Part shown: one piece after another, positions 47,725 through 58,880 of the stretch | How the letters are laid out: each line of letters opens with the position of its first letter | Numbering within the stretch: position 1 is the first letter of the stretch | Assembly (NCBI GenBank): GCA_050084985.1 | Contig: JBITNC010000001.1 | Span: 176,266,001 to 176,330,000, forward strand | Length of the DNA: 64,000 bases | Source of the DNA: Nageia nagi | Taxonomy: Eukaryota > Pinophyta | Reading direction: 5' to 3' | The notes under the pieces: generated by a model | The model's input: the letters and a program-made list of their open reading frames with translations, nothing else | Databases searched by the model: none | What the model was told of the DNA's origin: nothing | Made by a program: the position numbers and the translations under genes

Positions 47725-48353
47725 AAAAGTGCGGAGATAAAAGTGTGAAGATAAAAGTGTGATGATAAAAGTTCAGAGATAAAAGTGCGAAGATAAAAGT
47801 GCGATGATAAAAGTCTGAAGATAAAAGTCTGGAGATAAAAGTCCGGAGATAAAAGTGCGAAGATAAAAGTGCGGTGATAAAAGTCTGAAGATAAAAGTCC
47901 GGAGATAAAAGTGCGAAGATAAAAGTGCGGTGATAAAAGTTCGGAGATAAAAGTCCGGAGATAAAAGTCTGGAGATAAAATTCCGGAGATAAAAGTGCGA
48001 AGATAAAAGTGCAGTGATAAAAGTTCAGAGATAAAAGTCTAGAGATAAAAGTCCAGAGATAAAAGTTCGGAGACAAAAGTGTGAAGATAAAAGTGCGGTG
48101 ATAAAAGTTCAGAGATAAAAGTCTGGAGACAAAAGTACAAAGATAAAAGTGCGGTGATAAAAGTCCGGAGATAAAAGTCCGGAGATAAAAGTCCGGAGAT
48201 AAAAGTCCGAAGATAAAAGTGCGAAGATAAAAGTGCAGTGATAAAAGTCCAGAGATAAAAGTCCGAAGACAAAAATGCGAAGATAAAAATGCGGTGATAA
48301 AAGTTCGGAGATAAAAGTCCAGAGATAAAAGTGCAAAGATAAGAGTCCGGAGA
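47725..48353. repeat. 14-bp minisatellite in 5' LTR, about 45 units
   Basis: The unit GATAAAAGTNCGGA repeats every 14 bp with three main variants after AAAGT: GCGAA, GCGGT and CCGGA. The long minus-strand frames here (47708-48564) are by-products of the repeat. Confidence 0.97.
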
Positions 48354-48490
48354 TGATGACATCATGCAGGAAGCATTTTACTCTACTTCTAGAGTCCAGA
48401 GATGATGACATCATGGTGTATATAATAAATATCTGGTAAGCTAGTTTTACTCTACTTCTGGAGTCCAGAGATGATGACATCATGGTGTAT
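48350..48490. repeat. repeats with TGATGACATCATG palindrome in 5' LTR
   Basis: GAGATGATGACATCATG occurs three times, followed by GGTGTATANAATAAA in two copies. The core is a near-palindrome; a role as a bZIP-type site would be inference only. Confidence 0.85.
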
Positions 48491-48498
48491 ACAATAAA

Positions 48499-48640
48499 GA
48501 GTCCAAAATTATCAGAAATACCATTATGAAGAAGAAAAGAGTCTAGGATTATCAGAAATATCATTATGAAGAAGAAAAGAGTCTTGGATTATCAGAAATA
48601 TCATTATGAAGAAGAAAAGAGTCTGGGATTATCAGAAATA
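48499..48640. repeat. 40-bp tandem array in 5' LTR
   Basis: The GAGTC anchor and ATTATCAGAAATA recur at exactly 40-bp steps (GTC at 48501, 48541, 48581 and 48621), with the last copy partial. Confidence 0.93.
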
Positions 48641-49477
48641 ATTAGATACTATCAAATCCCCAAAATTAGTGGAGGAAGAGCTATACGTGTCTGAACAAAT
48701 CTGTTTGAGCAATAGGAGCGTTCATCAGTTATAGCAGTTGCAGACTCAGATAGTGAACTCCCTTTAGTGCAGGAGCAGTTACAAACAAGGATTCCTTTTC
48801 AGTTTGTTTTTGATAACATGTCATGATAGGAACAGTTTCTCAAGGGTTTTTCTTGATGCGTAACATTTTTCTTGTGTATGAAAGTAAAATGTGAAGAGTG
48901 AATTGATGATTGTGAAGTGTGCATAAAGAGAGAAGGGTGCATAGTGAAGGGCCAGAGTGGAGGCAAGAGAGAGTGATGAGATGTGCATGTAGAGAAGTGC
49001 GAGAGAGGAGGTAATAGCATGGAAGAGGGAGTATCAGGAGCATGTGAAGTGAGCAAATGAAGATACAGATTGGATAGTGATTATTTAACTATGAGCTAGA
49101 CCATTGAGGGTCTTCTAGAACTGTATTCTTTATTCCTCTTGAATATTATCTCAAGTGGGTGCTTGAGAGCTGGAGTTGGTGCTCCAAGCAGTAGGTGCTG
49201 CTATTTGCAAAGTGGTAGTTGGTGCTACCCTTCATAGTTGGTGCTGTGAATCTGTAAGCTTTCTTTAATGGTTGGATTTGGATTGGTGTCCAAGCAGTCA
49301 TGTTCGGGGATGTAGCCAATCTGGTGAACCTCGTTACATCTGGTGTTATGTGATGTATTGGTGTGCTTGCTCAATTCTCTCTAGCTTTTAATCTATCTTT
49401 ATTTAAGAAGGTTAAATTAATTATTTTTATATACACTGATTCACCCCCCCTCTCAGTGTCACTCGAAGTCCAACAAT

Positions 49478-49490
49478 TGGTATCAGAGCC
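49478..49490 (+). other. primer binding site, initiator-Met tRNA
   Basis: TGGTATCAGAGCC two bases after the 5' LTR, a perfect plant initiator-Met site. Confidence 0.95.
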
Positions 49491-49539
49491 ACGTTCCTAC
49501 TTAGGCTATAATAGCTAAGGAGATCCTGGTAGTGGCACT

Positions 49540-51420
49540 ATGGCAAGTGGAGAAGGTTTCTCATCTAACAAGGCACCTCTCTTTGATGGAAACAATTATG
49601 CTTTCTAGAAAATTTGAATGAAGACTTATCTCAGTGCATTGGGTTTTAGTACTTGGGATGCTGTTAAAAGGGGTTACACTCCTCCCCCTATAGGTCCATC
49701 AGATGAAGCAAAAAGAAAGACATTTAAATGTAATGCAAAAGCAAGAAATGCTCTAATGTGTGGTCTAGTGGATAGTGAACTGGTGAAAGTTATGGCATGC
49801 AAATCAGCAAAAGAAATATGGAATAAATTGAAGAGCATTCATGAAGGAGATGATAAAGTCAAGGAAGCAAAACTCCAAACTCATAGAGCTCAATTCGAAG
49901 TTCTAAAGATGAATGAAGATGAAACCATCGAAGCATACATGTTGAGAGTAAATGAAATTACTAATGCAATCAGAGGTCTTGGGGAAGAAATCGAAGATCA
50001 TGTCATCGTGAAAAAGGTACTACGATCTCTCACATCTTGTTTTGATTCAAAGGTGTCTACTATTGAAGAAGCAAAAGATTTGAAAACTTTCAGCATGGAT
50101 GAAATGCATGGATCGTTGACTGCTTATGAAATGAGGATCGAAAAAGCAAAACATTCAGAAAAGGAAGCAGCGTTTAAAGCCAATAACAGTACCAAAGCCA
50201 AAATAGATTCTGACGATGAGGAACAATCTGATGGAGCAGAAGCAAATTTTGTTAGAAAGCTAAAAAGGGGAAAAGGTAAATATGAAGGCAAGCTGCCGTT
50301 TAAATGTTTTAACTGTGGTGGTATTGGTCATTTCATTTCAAAATGTCCATATAGAAAAACTGATAAAGATGATCAAGAATCATATTTTGAGAAAAACCAC
50401 AAAATAAAATCTCATGCTCGAAATAGAAGGTCAAATAGACAGAGCTTCATATCTAGAAATAAAGGCTCCACTGATGATGATTCCAGTAATGAATTAGAAA
50501 AAGAATACAATGGAGCATTGTTTATGGCATTTGAAGAGAAACTGAATGAAGCTAATCAAAATGCCCAAGAACATAAAAAGGAAGAGATAGATGAAGAAAA
50601 TGACTATGAGATTGAGATTGATCTTGAAGAAGAACTAATAATAGCATTGAATGAACTGAATAAAGAAGTAAAGAAAAATAAGAAACTCTCAAAAAGGGTT
50701 GATGATGCAAGTAATATTATAGAAACCTTAAAAATAGAAGTGGAAGAATCTAAGAGGATAAATGAGAGTTTGGAGGAACAGCTTCTTGTGAAAGTTAAAA
50801 ATTGTAGTAAGCTTGAAGAGGAAATAACTGGGCTAAGTATGCAACTAGAGGAAGTCACCAAGAAAATCAGCTCTTTTGAATATCTAGAAGGAAGGTCGAC
50901 TAAACTTAGCGAAATCATTAATAGTCAAAGAAGTGTTTTCTGATAAATCTGGTCTGGGATATGAGCAAGGACAATCTTCCAATGACATAAAAAGGGAAAA
51001 CATAAAAGAAACCAAGAAGAAGGAAGATAGCTCAGGACTGGAGGATGATGGCTTCACTCAAGTGCATTCCAGAAGAAGACCCTATGCAACACTAAGAAGT
51101 ACTCAGCAATATAACAGATACATCCATCCCTTCAATGGATACTATTTCAAATGCAATGCGTATGGACACAAAATTTTTGAATGTAAGTATAATATCACTC
51201 CAAGAACCTTTGTTACTAGGAATGCATTCGGCCCATTAATGGAGTATCCTATTGAGTGTTACAACTGTCATGAATATGGACACATTGCCTGATTCTGCAG
51301 AAATAATCATGGCATGAGGTTCTTTCCACCGAGACAATTTCCTTCCATAAGACAGAATAAACAGTTTCAGAGCAGTCATCCACAGGAAGAAGAAAAGAAT
51401 AATAAAAAATAAGAAGCTGA
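49540..51420 (+). pseudogene. SIRE-like gag with zinc knuckles and coiled coil
   Basis: Start at 49540 (MASGEGFSSNK). Two stops follow at once (about 49606 and 49615, family Trp and Arg), then a long open stretch 49618-50943. It holds the UBN2 core (AKEIWNKLKSIHEGDDKVKE), a CCHC knuckle CFNCGGIGHFISKC at 50305-50346, an acidic region and a coiled coil (50600-50900). A single extra T in the TTTT run at about 50936 shifts the frame. In the new frame come a second knuckle that has lost its first Cys (FKCNAYGHKIFEC, about 51150-51185) and a third (CYNCHEYGHIA, about 51258-51300) with an internal stop. Confidence 0.92.
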
Positions 51421-51890
51421 AATAAAAGTAAAACAAGTCTGGAAAGAAAAGGAGAAACTCAGAGAGGATAAAGAGTCTTTAATCGTTCAAACAGCATTAA
51501 AAGCTCAAGACAAACCATCACCATGGATATTAGACAGCAGATGCTCAAGTCACATGAAAGGTGACAAGAAGAAATTTCAAAAACTACAGGAATATGAAGG
51601 TAGGTCAGTAAGATTTGGAAACAATGATGGCACACAGATTATCGGCAAAGGGACAGTCAAAATAAATGACAGAAACATCAGATCTGAAGAGGTATTATTT
51701 GTTGTGGGACTGAAGCATAATTTGTTGAGCATTAGTCAAATATGTGACAAAGGACATGATGTAATTTTCAAAAAGCATGGCTGTGAGATCCAAAGGGCAA
51801 ATAGTGGTAGACTTGTAGCAGTTGGTACAAGAACCTGTGGCAATTTATACACCTTATCAGATATTTTAGAGGGATCATGTCTTCTAGGCA
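51421..51890 (+). pseudogene. SIRE-like protease
   Basis: WILDSRCSSHMKGDKKKF carries the active site at 51533-51541 with Gly replaced by Arg (GGA to AGA), which should kill catalysis. GLKHNLLSISQICDKGH and the rest of the domain follow. Same frame as the integrase. Confidence 0.88.
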
Positions 51891-52850
51891 AGGAGAGTGA
51901 TGATTGGCTATGGCATAAGAGATTGGAACATATCTGTTTTAAAAACTTGATGAACATTTGCTCAAAAGGAGCAGTAAGAGATATGCCCAGTATCAGCAAA
52001 CCAGCAAATGATATTTGTGATTCATGCCAAAGGGGAAAGCAAACTCGAGCAAAGTTCAAAGTGAAAGAATATCACACCAGCAGACCATTGGAAATCATAC
52101 ACACCGACCTATGCAGACCAATGCAAACACAAAGCGTCAATGGAGATAAGTATTTTATTTTGTTCATAGATGATTATTCAAGAATGACTTGGGTGCAATT
52201 TTTGAAACATAAATCTAAAGCGTTTGAAATGTTCAAAGCATTTAAAAATCAAGTAGAAAATTAGATAGAGAGGAGAATTAAATGTCTTCACTCAGACAGA
52301 GGAGGTGAGTTCACTTCTGATGAGTTTTCTGAGTTTTGCATACAACACGGAATTAAAAGACAATTCTCTGTAGCAAGAACTCCATAACAAAATGGAGTAG
52401 TTGAAAGAAAAAATAGAGCAGTACAAGAAATGGCTCGAACCATGCTGATAGAAAGCAAGGTTGCTGATAGGTTCTAGAAAGAAGCAGTGCATACTACAGT
52501 GCATATTCAAAATAGATGTATGATGCGACCACATGAGGACAGAACACCATATGAATTATGGTTTGGAAGAAAAGCTATAGTGAGGCACTTCAAAATCTTT
52601 GGCAATAAATGCTATATCAAGAGAATAGAAGAAAATTTAGGAAAGTTTGAGGATAGATCTGATGAAGGCATCTTTCTTGGTTACTCTTCGAAGAGCAAAG
52701 CATACAGGTGTTACAATAAAAGGACAAAAACAATCATTGATAGTGCTGATGTTCGTGTTGATGAGCAAAGAGATCTTCCCAAGAGAAATGATGATGATGA
52801 TCTTCCTGCCTATTAAGATTCAATTGAAGAAGACAAAAAGAATAAAAACA
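51891..52850 (+). pseudogene. SIRE-like GAG-pre-integrase and integrase
   Basis: WLWHKRLEHICFKNLMNI, CDSCQRGKQTRAKF, IIHTDLCRPMQTQS (first Asp), LHSDRGGEFTSDEF (second Asp) and GVVERKNRAVQEM (Glu) are visible, then ELWFGRKAIVRHFKIFG. Stops at about 52262, 52385 and 52477 (family Trp, Gln and Trp). The catalytic residues are intact. Confidence 0.92.
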
Positions 52851-53039
52851 AATCTAAGCCTCTTGTACAGCAATCACAAGTAAAGAAACCAGAAGATTCA
52901 AATTCGCCAAGTAACCCAAATAGTGTTTCAGAAAGTGAGGTAGAAGAAGATGAAAATTCAAAAACTCCACCAAAAAGATGGCATAAGGATCATCCACAAA
53001 AGCAAATCATCGGTGAGTTTCATACAGACATCCAAACTC

Positions 53040-54050
53040 GTAGAGGGGTTTCAAGCACCTATTCTCTCCTATCCAATATAGAGCCTAAAAATGTCTCAGA
53101 AGCTAGCCAAGATAAAAGCTGGATGAAAGCAATGGAGGAAGAACTCACTCAAATTGAAAAGAATGAAACATTGGAACTCATTCCTAGACCAGCCAACAAA
53201 AATGTGATTGGCACAAAGTGGGGTTTTCGCAATAAGTTGAATGAAGATGGGATAGTGGTTCGAAATAAAGCTAGACTTATCTGCAAGGGATATGCTCAAG
53301 TTGAAGGAATTGATTTTGAAGAAACATTTGCACCTGTGGCTAGATTAGAAGCTATTCGCATGTTTTTAGCTTTTGCAGTGTATAAAGACTTCACAGTTTA
53401 TCAAATGGATGTACAATTAGCCTTTCTAAATGGCAAAATTGAGGAAGAAGTTTATATTGAACAGCCAGATGGTTTCCAATTGGGAGAGAATCCTAATCTA
53501 GTATGCAAACTAAAGAAGGCTCTGTATGGTTTAAAACAGGCACCTTGAGCATGGTACTCCAGACTTGATACATATCTTCAGCAGTAAGGCTTTAAAAAAG
53601 GAATGGTGGATAGCAATTTATACATTAAATCAGAAAAGGAAAATCAGCTAATTGTTGTTGTCTATGTAGATGATATAATTTTTGGAGGAAGCAAGAATGA
53701 GCTATGTAAAAATCTTGCTGACAACATGCAAACAGAATTCGAGATGTCTATGATAGGTGAGCTTGCATTTTTTCTTGGTTTACAAATCAATCAGTTGAAG
53801 AATGGCATGTTCATTTCTCAAACCAAGTATGTTAAGGAGATGCTGAAGAAGTTTACCAGGGAAGACTGTAAACCTGTGAGCACCCCTATGACGACAAACT
53901 GCAAATTAAGTAAGGATGATAAAGCACCAACAGTAGATCAAACACAATACAAGTCAATGATTGGAATTTTATTATATTTGACAGCTACTAGATCGAATAT
54001 TCTTCAAGCAGTATGTATGGTTGCTCGATTTCAAGCAAATCCCAAAGAAA
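53040..54050 (+). pseudogene. SIRE-like reverse transcriptase
   Basis: [76 protein letters not shown], then stops at about 53547 and 53586, then the catalytic YVDDIIFGGS with YVDD at 53663-53674. In frame with integrase and RNase H. Confidence 0.94.
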
Positions 54051-54580
54051 CACATGTTACTACAGTAAAAAGAATATTTAGATATCTCAAAGGTATAGTA
54101 GAATATGGTTTATGGTATCCTAGAGGAAAGGACCTTACACTTAGTGCCTTTTCAGATGCAGACTGGGCAGGATGCGTGGATGATAGGAAGAGCACCAGTG
54201 GAGGAGCATTTTATTTGGGTAATAATCTTGTTAGCTGGCATAGTAAAAAGTAAGACTCAGTATCCCTATCTACAGCAGAAGCAGAGTATATAGCAGCAAC
54301 TTCTTACTGCACACAGATTCTATGGATGAAGCAGATGCTAAAAGATTTTGGTATAGAGATTAATGAGCCCATATCAGTTCTTTGTGATAACACAAGTGCA
54401 ATCAATATATCAAAAAATCCTGTTATGCACTCACGAACAAAGCATATTGCAATCAGATATCACTTTCTAAAAGAAAGAGTGGCACAAGGAGAAGTACAAT
54501 TGGATTTCATTCCAACCACAGAGCAAGTAGCAGACATCTTTACAAAGCCTTTGCCCAAAGACGTCTTCGAAAATATTTGA
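54051..54580 (+). pseudogene. SIRE-like RNase H
   Basis: FSDADWAGCVDDRKSTSG, then a TAA at about 54251, then STAEAEYIAATSYCTQ, LCDNTSAINISKNPV and HIAIRYHFLKERV, ending QVADIFTKPLPKDVF at 54580. Catalytic residues present. Confidence 0.93.
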
Positions 54581-54847
54581 AACAAGCTAGGAGTTGTTGT
54601 CCTTCCCAAGCATTAGCTAGTTCTAGACGTCACATTCTCAGGGGGAGTGTTTAATTTTTTTTTCCTTCCTGTATTGCTTCTGTGTATCTTGTTCTTGTAT
54701 GAATACTACTGATTTCTTGAGAATGTAATGTATGGACTCAGGGGGAGTCTGTAAATGCCCTTTGTTATTATTGACAAAGGGGGAGAGAAAAGTCCTGATG
54801 CTGGTGTCTGATCAAGTGGTGTTGCCAACAATTCCAAAGGGGGAGAT
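54581..54847 (+). other. 3' leader with four polypurine tracts
   Basis: GGGGGAG tracts at about 54641, 54741, 54778 and 54838. The last, AAAGGGGGAGAT (54836-54847), touches the 3' LTR and is the likely functional polypurine tract. Confidence 0.85.
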
Positions 54848-55269
54848 TGTTGAGAATGTGTGATTGTCATTGTTGTCAACACGTGGTTTTGGCTATGTCT
54901 TCGCACAGTAGTATGAGTGTATTTTAAGATCCCCAGGAGTTTTCTAAAGCAGATAAGCAGGCCTCCAAAATGAAGTGATGACATTCCGGAATGAAATGAT
55001 AAAGCTCAATGATAAAGCTCAGTTGTGAAAAATCCAAGTTCCGAAGACGGTGAGAGTTGTGAAAAATCCAGGTTCCGGAGAAGGTGAGAGTTGTTGAAAA
55101 GTCCGGGTTCCGGAGAAGGTGAGAGTTGTAAAAAAAAAAAAACCGGGTTCTGAAGAAAATGAGTAGAGCATTTCGGAAGCATGAAGATGACGTCACGGGA
55201 AGAATGATGTTCACATTTTTGAATGAAACTGGGTTCCAGAGATGATGAGGTCAGCAAGGGGTGATTAAA

Positions 55270-55852
55270 AAGTGCAGAGATAAAAGTACAAAGATAAAAG
55301 TGCGGTGATAAAATTTTGGAGATAAAAGTGCGAAGATAAAAGTGCGGTGATAAAAGTCCGGAGATAAAAGTCTGGAGATAAAAGTCTGGAGATAAAAGTG
55401 CGAAGATAAAAGTGCAGTGATAAAAGTCCAGAGATAAAATTCCAGAGATAAAAGTGCGAAGATAAAAGTGCGGTGATAAAAGTTCGAAGATAAAAGTTCG
55501 GAGATAAAAGTCCGAAGATAAAAGTGCAAAGATAAAAGTGCGGTGATAAAAGTTCGGAGATAAAAGTTCGGAGATAAAAGTTCGGAGACAAAAGTGTGAA
55601 GATAAAAGTGCAGTGATAAAAGTCCAGAGATAAAATTCTGGAGACAAAAGTGCGAAGATAAAAGTGCAGTGATAAAAGTCTGGAGATAAAAGTTCGAAGA
55701 TAAAAGTCCAGAGATAAAAGTGCGAAGATAAAAGTGCGGTGATAAAAGTCTAGAGATAAAAGTCTGAAGACAAAAGTGCGAAGATAAAAGTGCGGTGATA
55801 AAAGTTCGGAGATAAAAGTTTGAAGATAAAAGTGCGGAGATAAGAGTCTGGA
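55270..55852. repeat. 14-bp minisatellite in 3' LTR, about 42 units
   Basis: Partner of 47725-48353, shorter by about three units and with a different order of unit variants. Confidence 0.96.
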
Positions 55853-55998
55853 GATGATGACATCATGCGGGAAGCATTTTACTCTACTTCCAGAGCCTGG
55901 AGATGATGATATCATGGTGTATACAATAAATATCTGGTAAGCTAGTTTTACTCTACTTTTGGAGTTCGGAGATGATGACATCATGGTGTATACAATAA

Positions 55999-56138
55999 AG
56001 AGTCTGAAATTATCAAAAATACTATTATGAAGAAGAAAAGAGTCCAGGATTATCAGAAATATCATTATGAAGAAGAAAAGAGTCCGAGATTATCAGAAAT
56101 ATCATTATGAAGAAGAAAAGAGTCCAAGATTATCAGAA
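55999..56138. repeat. 40-bp tandem array in 3' LTR
   Basis: Partner of 48499-48640, same period. Confidence 0.92.
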
Positions 56139-56978
56139 ATAATTAGATACTATCAAATCTCCAAAATCAGTGGAGGAAGAGCTATACGTGTCTGAACAAA
56201 TCTGTTTGAGCAATAGGAGCGTTCGTCAGTTACAGCAGTTGCAGACTCAGATAGTGAACTCCCTTTGGTGCAGGAGCAGTTACAAACAAGGATTCCTTTT
56301 CAGTTTGTTTATGATAACATGTCATGATAGGAACAGTTTCTCGGGGGTTTTTCTTGATGTGTAACATTTTTCTTGTGTATGAAAGTAAAATGTGAAGAGT
56401 GAATTGATGATTGTGAAGTGTGCGCAAAGAGAGAAGGGTGCATAGTGAAGGGTCGGAGTGGAGGCAAGAGAGAGTGATGAGATGTGTGTGTAGAGAAGTG
56501 CGAGAGAGGAGGTAATAGCGTGGAAGAGGGGAGTATCAGGAGCATGTGAAGTGAGAAAATGAAGATACAGATTAGATAGTGATTATTTAACTATGAGCTA
56601 GACCATTGAGGGTCTTCTAGAACTGTATTCTTTATTCCTCTTGAATATTATCTCAAGTGGGTGCTTGAGAGCTGGAGTTAGTGCTCCAAGCAATAGGTGC
56701 TACTATTTGCAAAGTGGTAGTTGGTGCTACCCTTCATAGTTGGTGTTGTGAATCTGTAAGCTTTCTTTAATGGCTAGATTTGGATTGGTGTCCAAGCAGT
56801 CATGTTCAGGGATGTAGCCAATCTGGTGAACCTCGTTACATCTGGTGTTATGTGATGTACTGGTGTGCTTTCTCAATTCTCTTTGGCTTTTAATCTATCT
56901 TTATTTAAGAAGGTTAAATTAATTATTTTTATATACACTGATTCACCCCCCCCTCTCAGTGTCACTCGAAGTCCAACA

Positions 56979-56983
56979 GTATT
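56979..56983. other. target site duplication GTATT (right)
   Basis: Identical to 47296-47300. Confidence 0.95.
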
Positions 56984-57019
56984 AACCCTTAGATCATGTT
57001 GAATTAATAATGAGAATTA

Positions 57020-58300
57020 ATGGCTACCTATTCTTGGGTAACTATGCCTAGAAGATGTAAATTTTTTAAAAAGTATTTACATTATACAATATCTGGTAGG
57101 TGCTACAAAATCACTTTATCACCTGGTAATATTTCAAATAGATCCTATTAATAGGAATAGGTAATTCTCAAGACCCAATGATGTTTTGCAATCTAAATGC
57201 ATTACTTTGGAAGCCTTGAGTGATGATATAAGGATCATTCCAAAGAGAATCAATTTTTTGGTGTCTTCTAGGCTTAGCTCTTTCCTAATCCCATTTAAGG
57301 ACTATATCACCTAGTTGAAACTTCACCCAAGAAGACTTTTTTTTATCAAACCATTTCTTGACAATGTGTTGGCGATGATAAAATGACTCATAAGCTTTGT
57401 TTTGGTCTTCCTTCAATTTCAAGAGCTAATTATCCCTAGATTATAGTGGCTCAAAGTTATGTTCCTCCATTTCTTATAGGACTCTCAATGCTAGTAACTC
57501 AATATGTATAGGGAACATAAGTCTATTACCATATATTACTGCATATTAGGATGTTTTGATTGCTGATTTAATGCTAATTCTATCTACCCATAATTCAAAG
57601 TATAATTGTGTGTGCTATTATTTAGGATTCCCTTCAATTTTTCTTTTGATGATTTGAGTTCAGTTTTTATTAGTTGATTCAGCCAACCCATTACCTTGTG
57701 AGTAATAATTTGAAGATAATAACTAATATATACCATATTTAGTAACAAAGTTTGACAAGTTACCTCTAATAAATGCTAAACTACTATCTGAGATAATAGT
57801 CTATGGGATTCCAAAGTGAGTGATTATTCTCTTAATCACTTCTATCATTACTTCTTGATCTATATTCTTACATGGCATAGCTTCTGACCATCTAGTGAAG
57901 TAGTCTATGTAGTCAAAATGAATTTATAGCCTATCGAGTAATTTGGGTTTATAATACTAATGAAGTTCATACCCCATTGTTGAAAGGGTTCCTCAACTAC
58001 CACAAGTTTAAGAGGCATGGTAGCTTGTCTTCTCTTTCCCACAAATCTACTACATTTATCACACTCTCAAGCAATCTTGAATGAATCTTGAAATATGGTG
58101 GGCTAATAATATCTAGCTTATAATACTTTTGTTACTATAGTTGGTCCATTATAATGCCAACTAGAGAATCCATAATAAAATTCATGCAATATTCTTTGGG
58201 ATTCATTATGATTCACACATCTTAATAAGGTTTGATCAAAAAAATTTCTACACAATCGATTATCTATCCTCATAAACTTGAGGGCATGCAACTTGAATTT
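57020..58300 (-). pseudogene. Tat(-) integrase
   Basis: Minus strand: the end of the zinc site CDKCSRFVGKRRQATMPLK and FQQWGMNFISI (first Asp replaced by Asn) near 57960-58070. TIISDSSLAFIRGN carries the second Asp (about 57770-57810), and YYSQGNGLAE carries Glu (about 57662-57690). The C-terminal barrel SSWVKFQLGDIVLKWD lies near 57290-57340. Several stops. It ends where the element is interrupted by the SIRE-like insertion. Confidence 0.85.
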
Positions 58301-58370
58301 ACTCCTTTGAAATTTATCTAGAGCTTAAGGACATTTACTAGTTTGAAAATAAAAAAATAATTTGCTTAAT

Positions 58371-58880
58371 CTAATCACTTTCTTCATTGAATTGTTGTTC
58401 ATCCTCTATAATAGCAATCACATGTGAAGCTTCAGCTATATTTTCATAAAGATCCCTACCTTTGATCAGCTTGGTTGGCTTAATTTCTATATCATATTCT
58501 ATTATTTTAGTAATCCAACTAGCTTTTCCTTCATCTATATCTCCTTGTATAACATAATTTCTTACATCTAGATGGATACTAAATACAAGGATTTTATTAT
58601 GGGAGACATAATACTTGAATTTTTTTAGTCCCTTTATTATGGAAAGCACTTGCTTTTCAATAAATGAGTACATTTACTAGTGTTGATGTAGTTTTTGGCT
58701 ATGAAAGGCAATGAGATGTTTCTCTTTGTTATCATCTTTTTGTGCTAGAATTGTAACAATGCTCCTATATACTCCATATGCATACATGATAAAATATTTT
58801 GACATATCATGATTTTTTAGCACAAGACCTTCTATTTTAACCCTTTTAATTTCTTTAAAGGCTATTTTTTCTTCACTTGG
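58371..58880 (-). pseudogene. Tat(-) gypsy-type RNase H
   Basis: The open stretch 58371-58673 has EKQVLSIIKGLKKFKYYVSH, then DVRNYVIQGDIDEGKASWI and EYDIEIKPTKLIKGRDL, as in gypsy RNase H and its tether. The N-terminal part (58674-58880) is broken. Confidence 0.82.

Larger units (their letters stand above)
47301..49475 (+). repeat. SIRE-like 5' LTR
   Basis: 2,175 bp. It contains a block of diverged short repeats (47505-47620), the 14-bp array (47725-48353), repeats with a TGATGACATCATG palindrome (48350-48490), the 40-bp array (48499-48640) and a G-rich purine stretch. Confidence 0.96.
47301..56978 (+). mobile_element. SIRE-like Ty1/copia element with 2.1-kb LTRs
   Basis: 9,678 bp with LTRs of 2,175 and 2,131 bp, TGTTG/CAACA ends, a 5-bp target duplication, initiator-Met primer site and polypurine tract. 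Gag with several zinc knuckles, protease, integrase, RT and RNase H form one frame apart from a single shift at about 50940 and several stops. Long LTRs, a large gag with a coiled-coil extension and overall size fit the SIRE/Maximus clade. No clear env frame lies between RNase H and the 3' LTR. It is inserted in the Tat(-) element. Confidence 0.95.
54848..56978 (+). repeat. SIRE-like 3' LTR
   Basis: 2,131 bp, TGTTGAG to TCCAACA, with the same internal arrays as the 5' LTR. It is 44 bp shorter, mostly in the 14-bp array. Confidence 0.96.

Noticed and set aside
47708-48564. Long minus-strand frames of 108-151 codons
   Set aside because: They are translations of the 14-bp minisatellite in the LTR, open in several frames at once; no real domain.
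50604-50918. Minus-strand Ser-rich frame
   Set aside because: Antisense of the gag coiled coil (Glu/Lys codons read backward as Ser/Phe/Leu).
55006-56065. Minus-strand frames of 92-266 codons
   Set aside because: Same cause as in the other LTR: repeat translation, not a gene.
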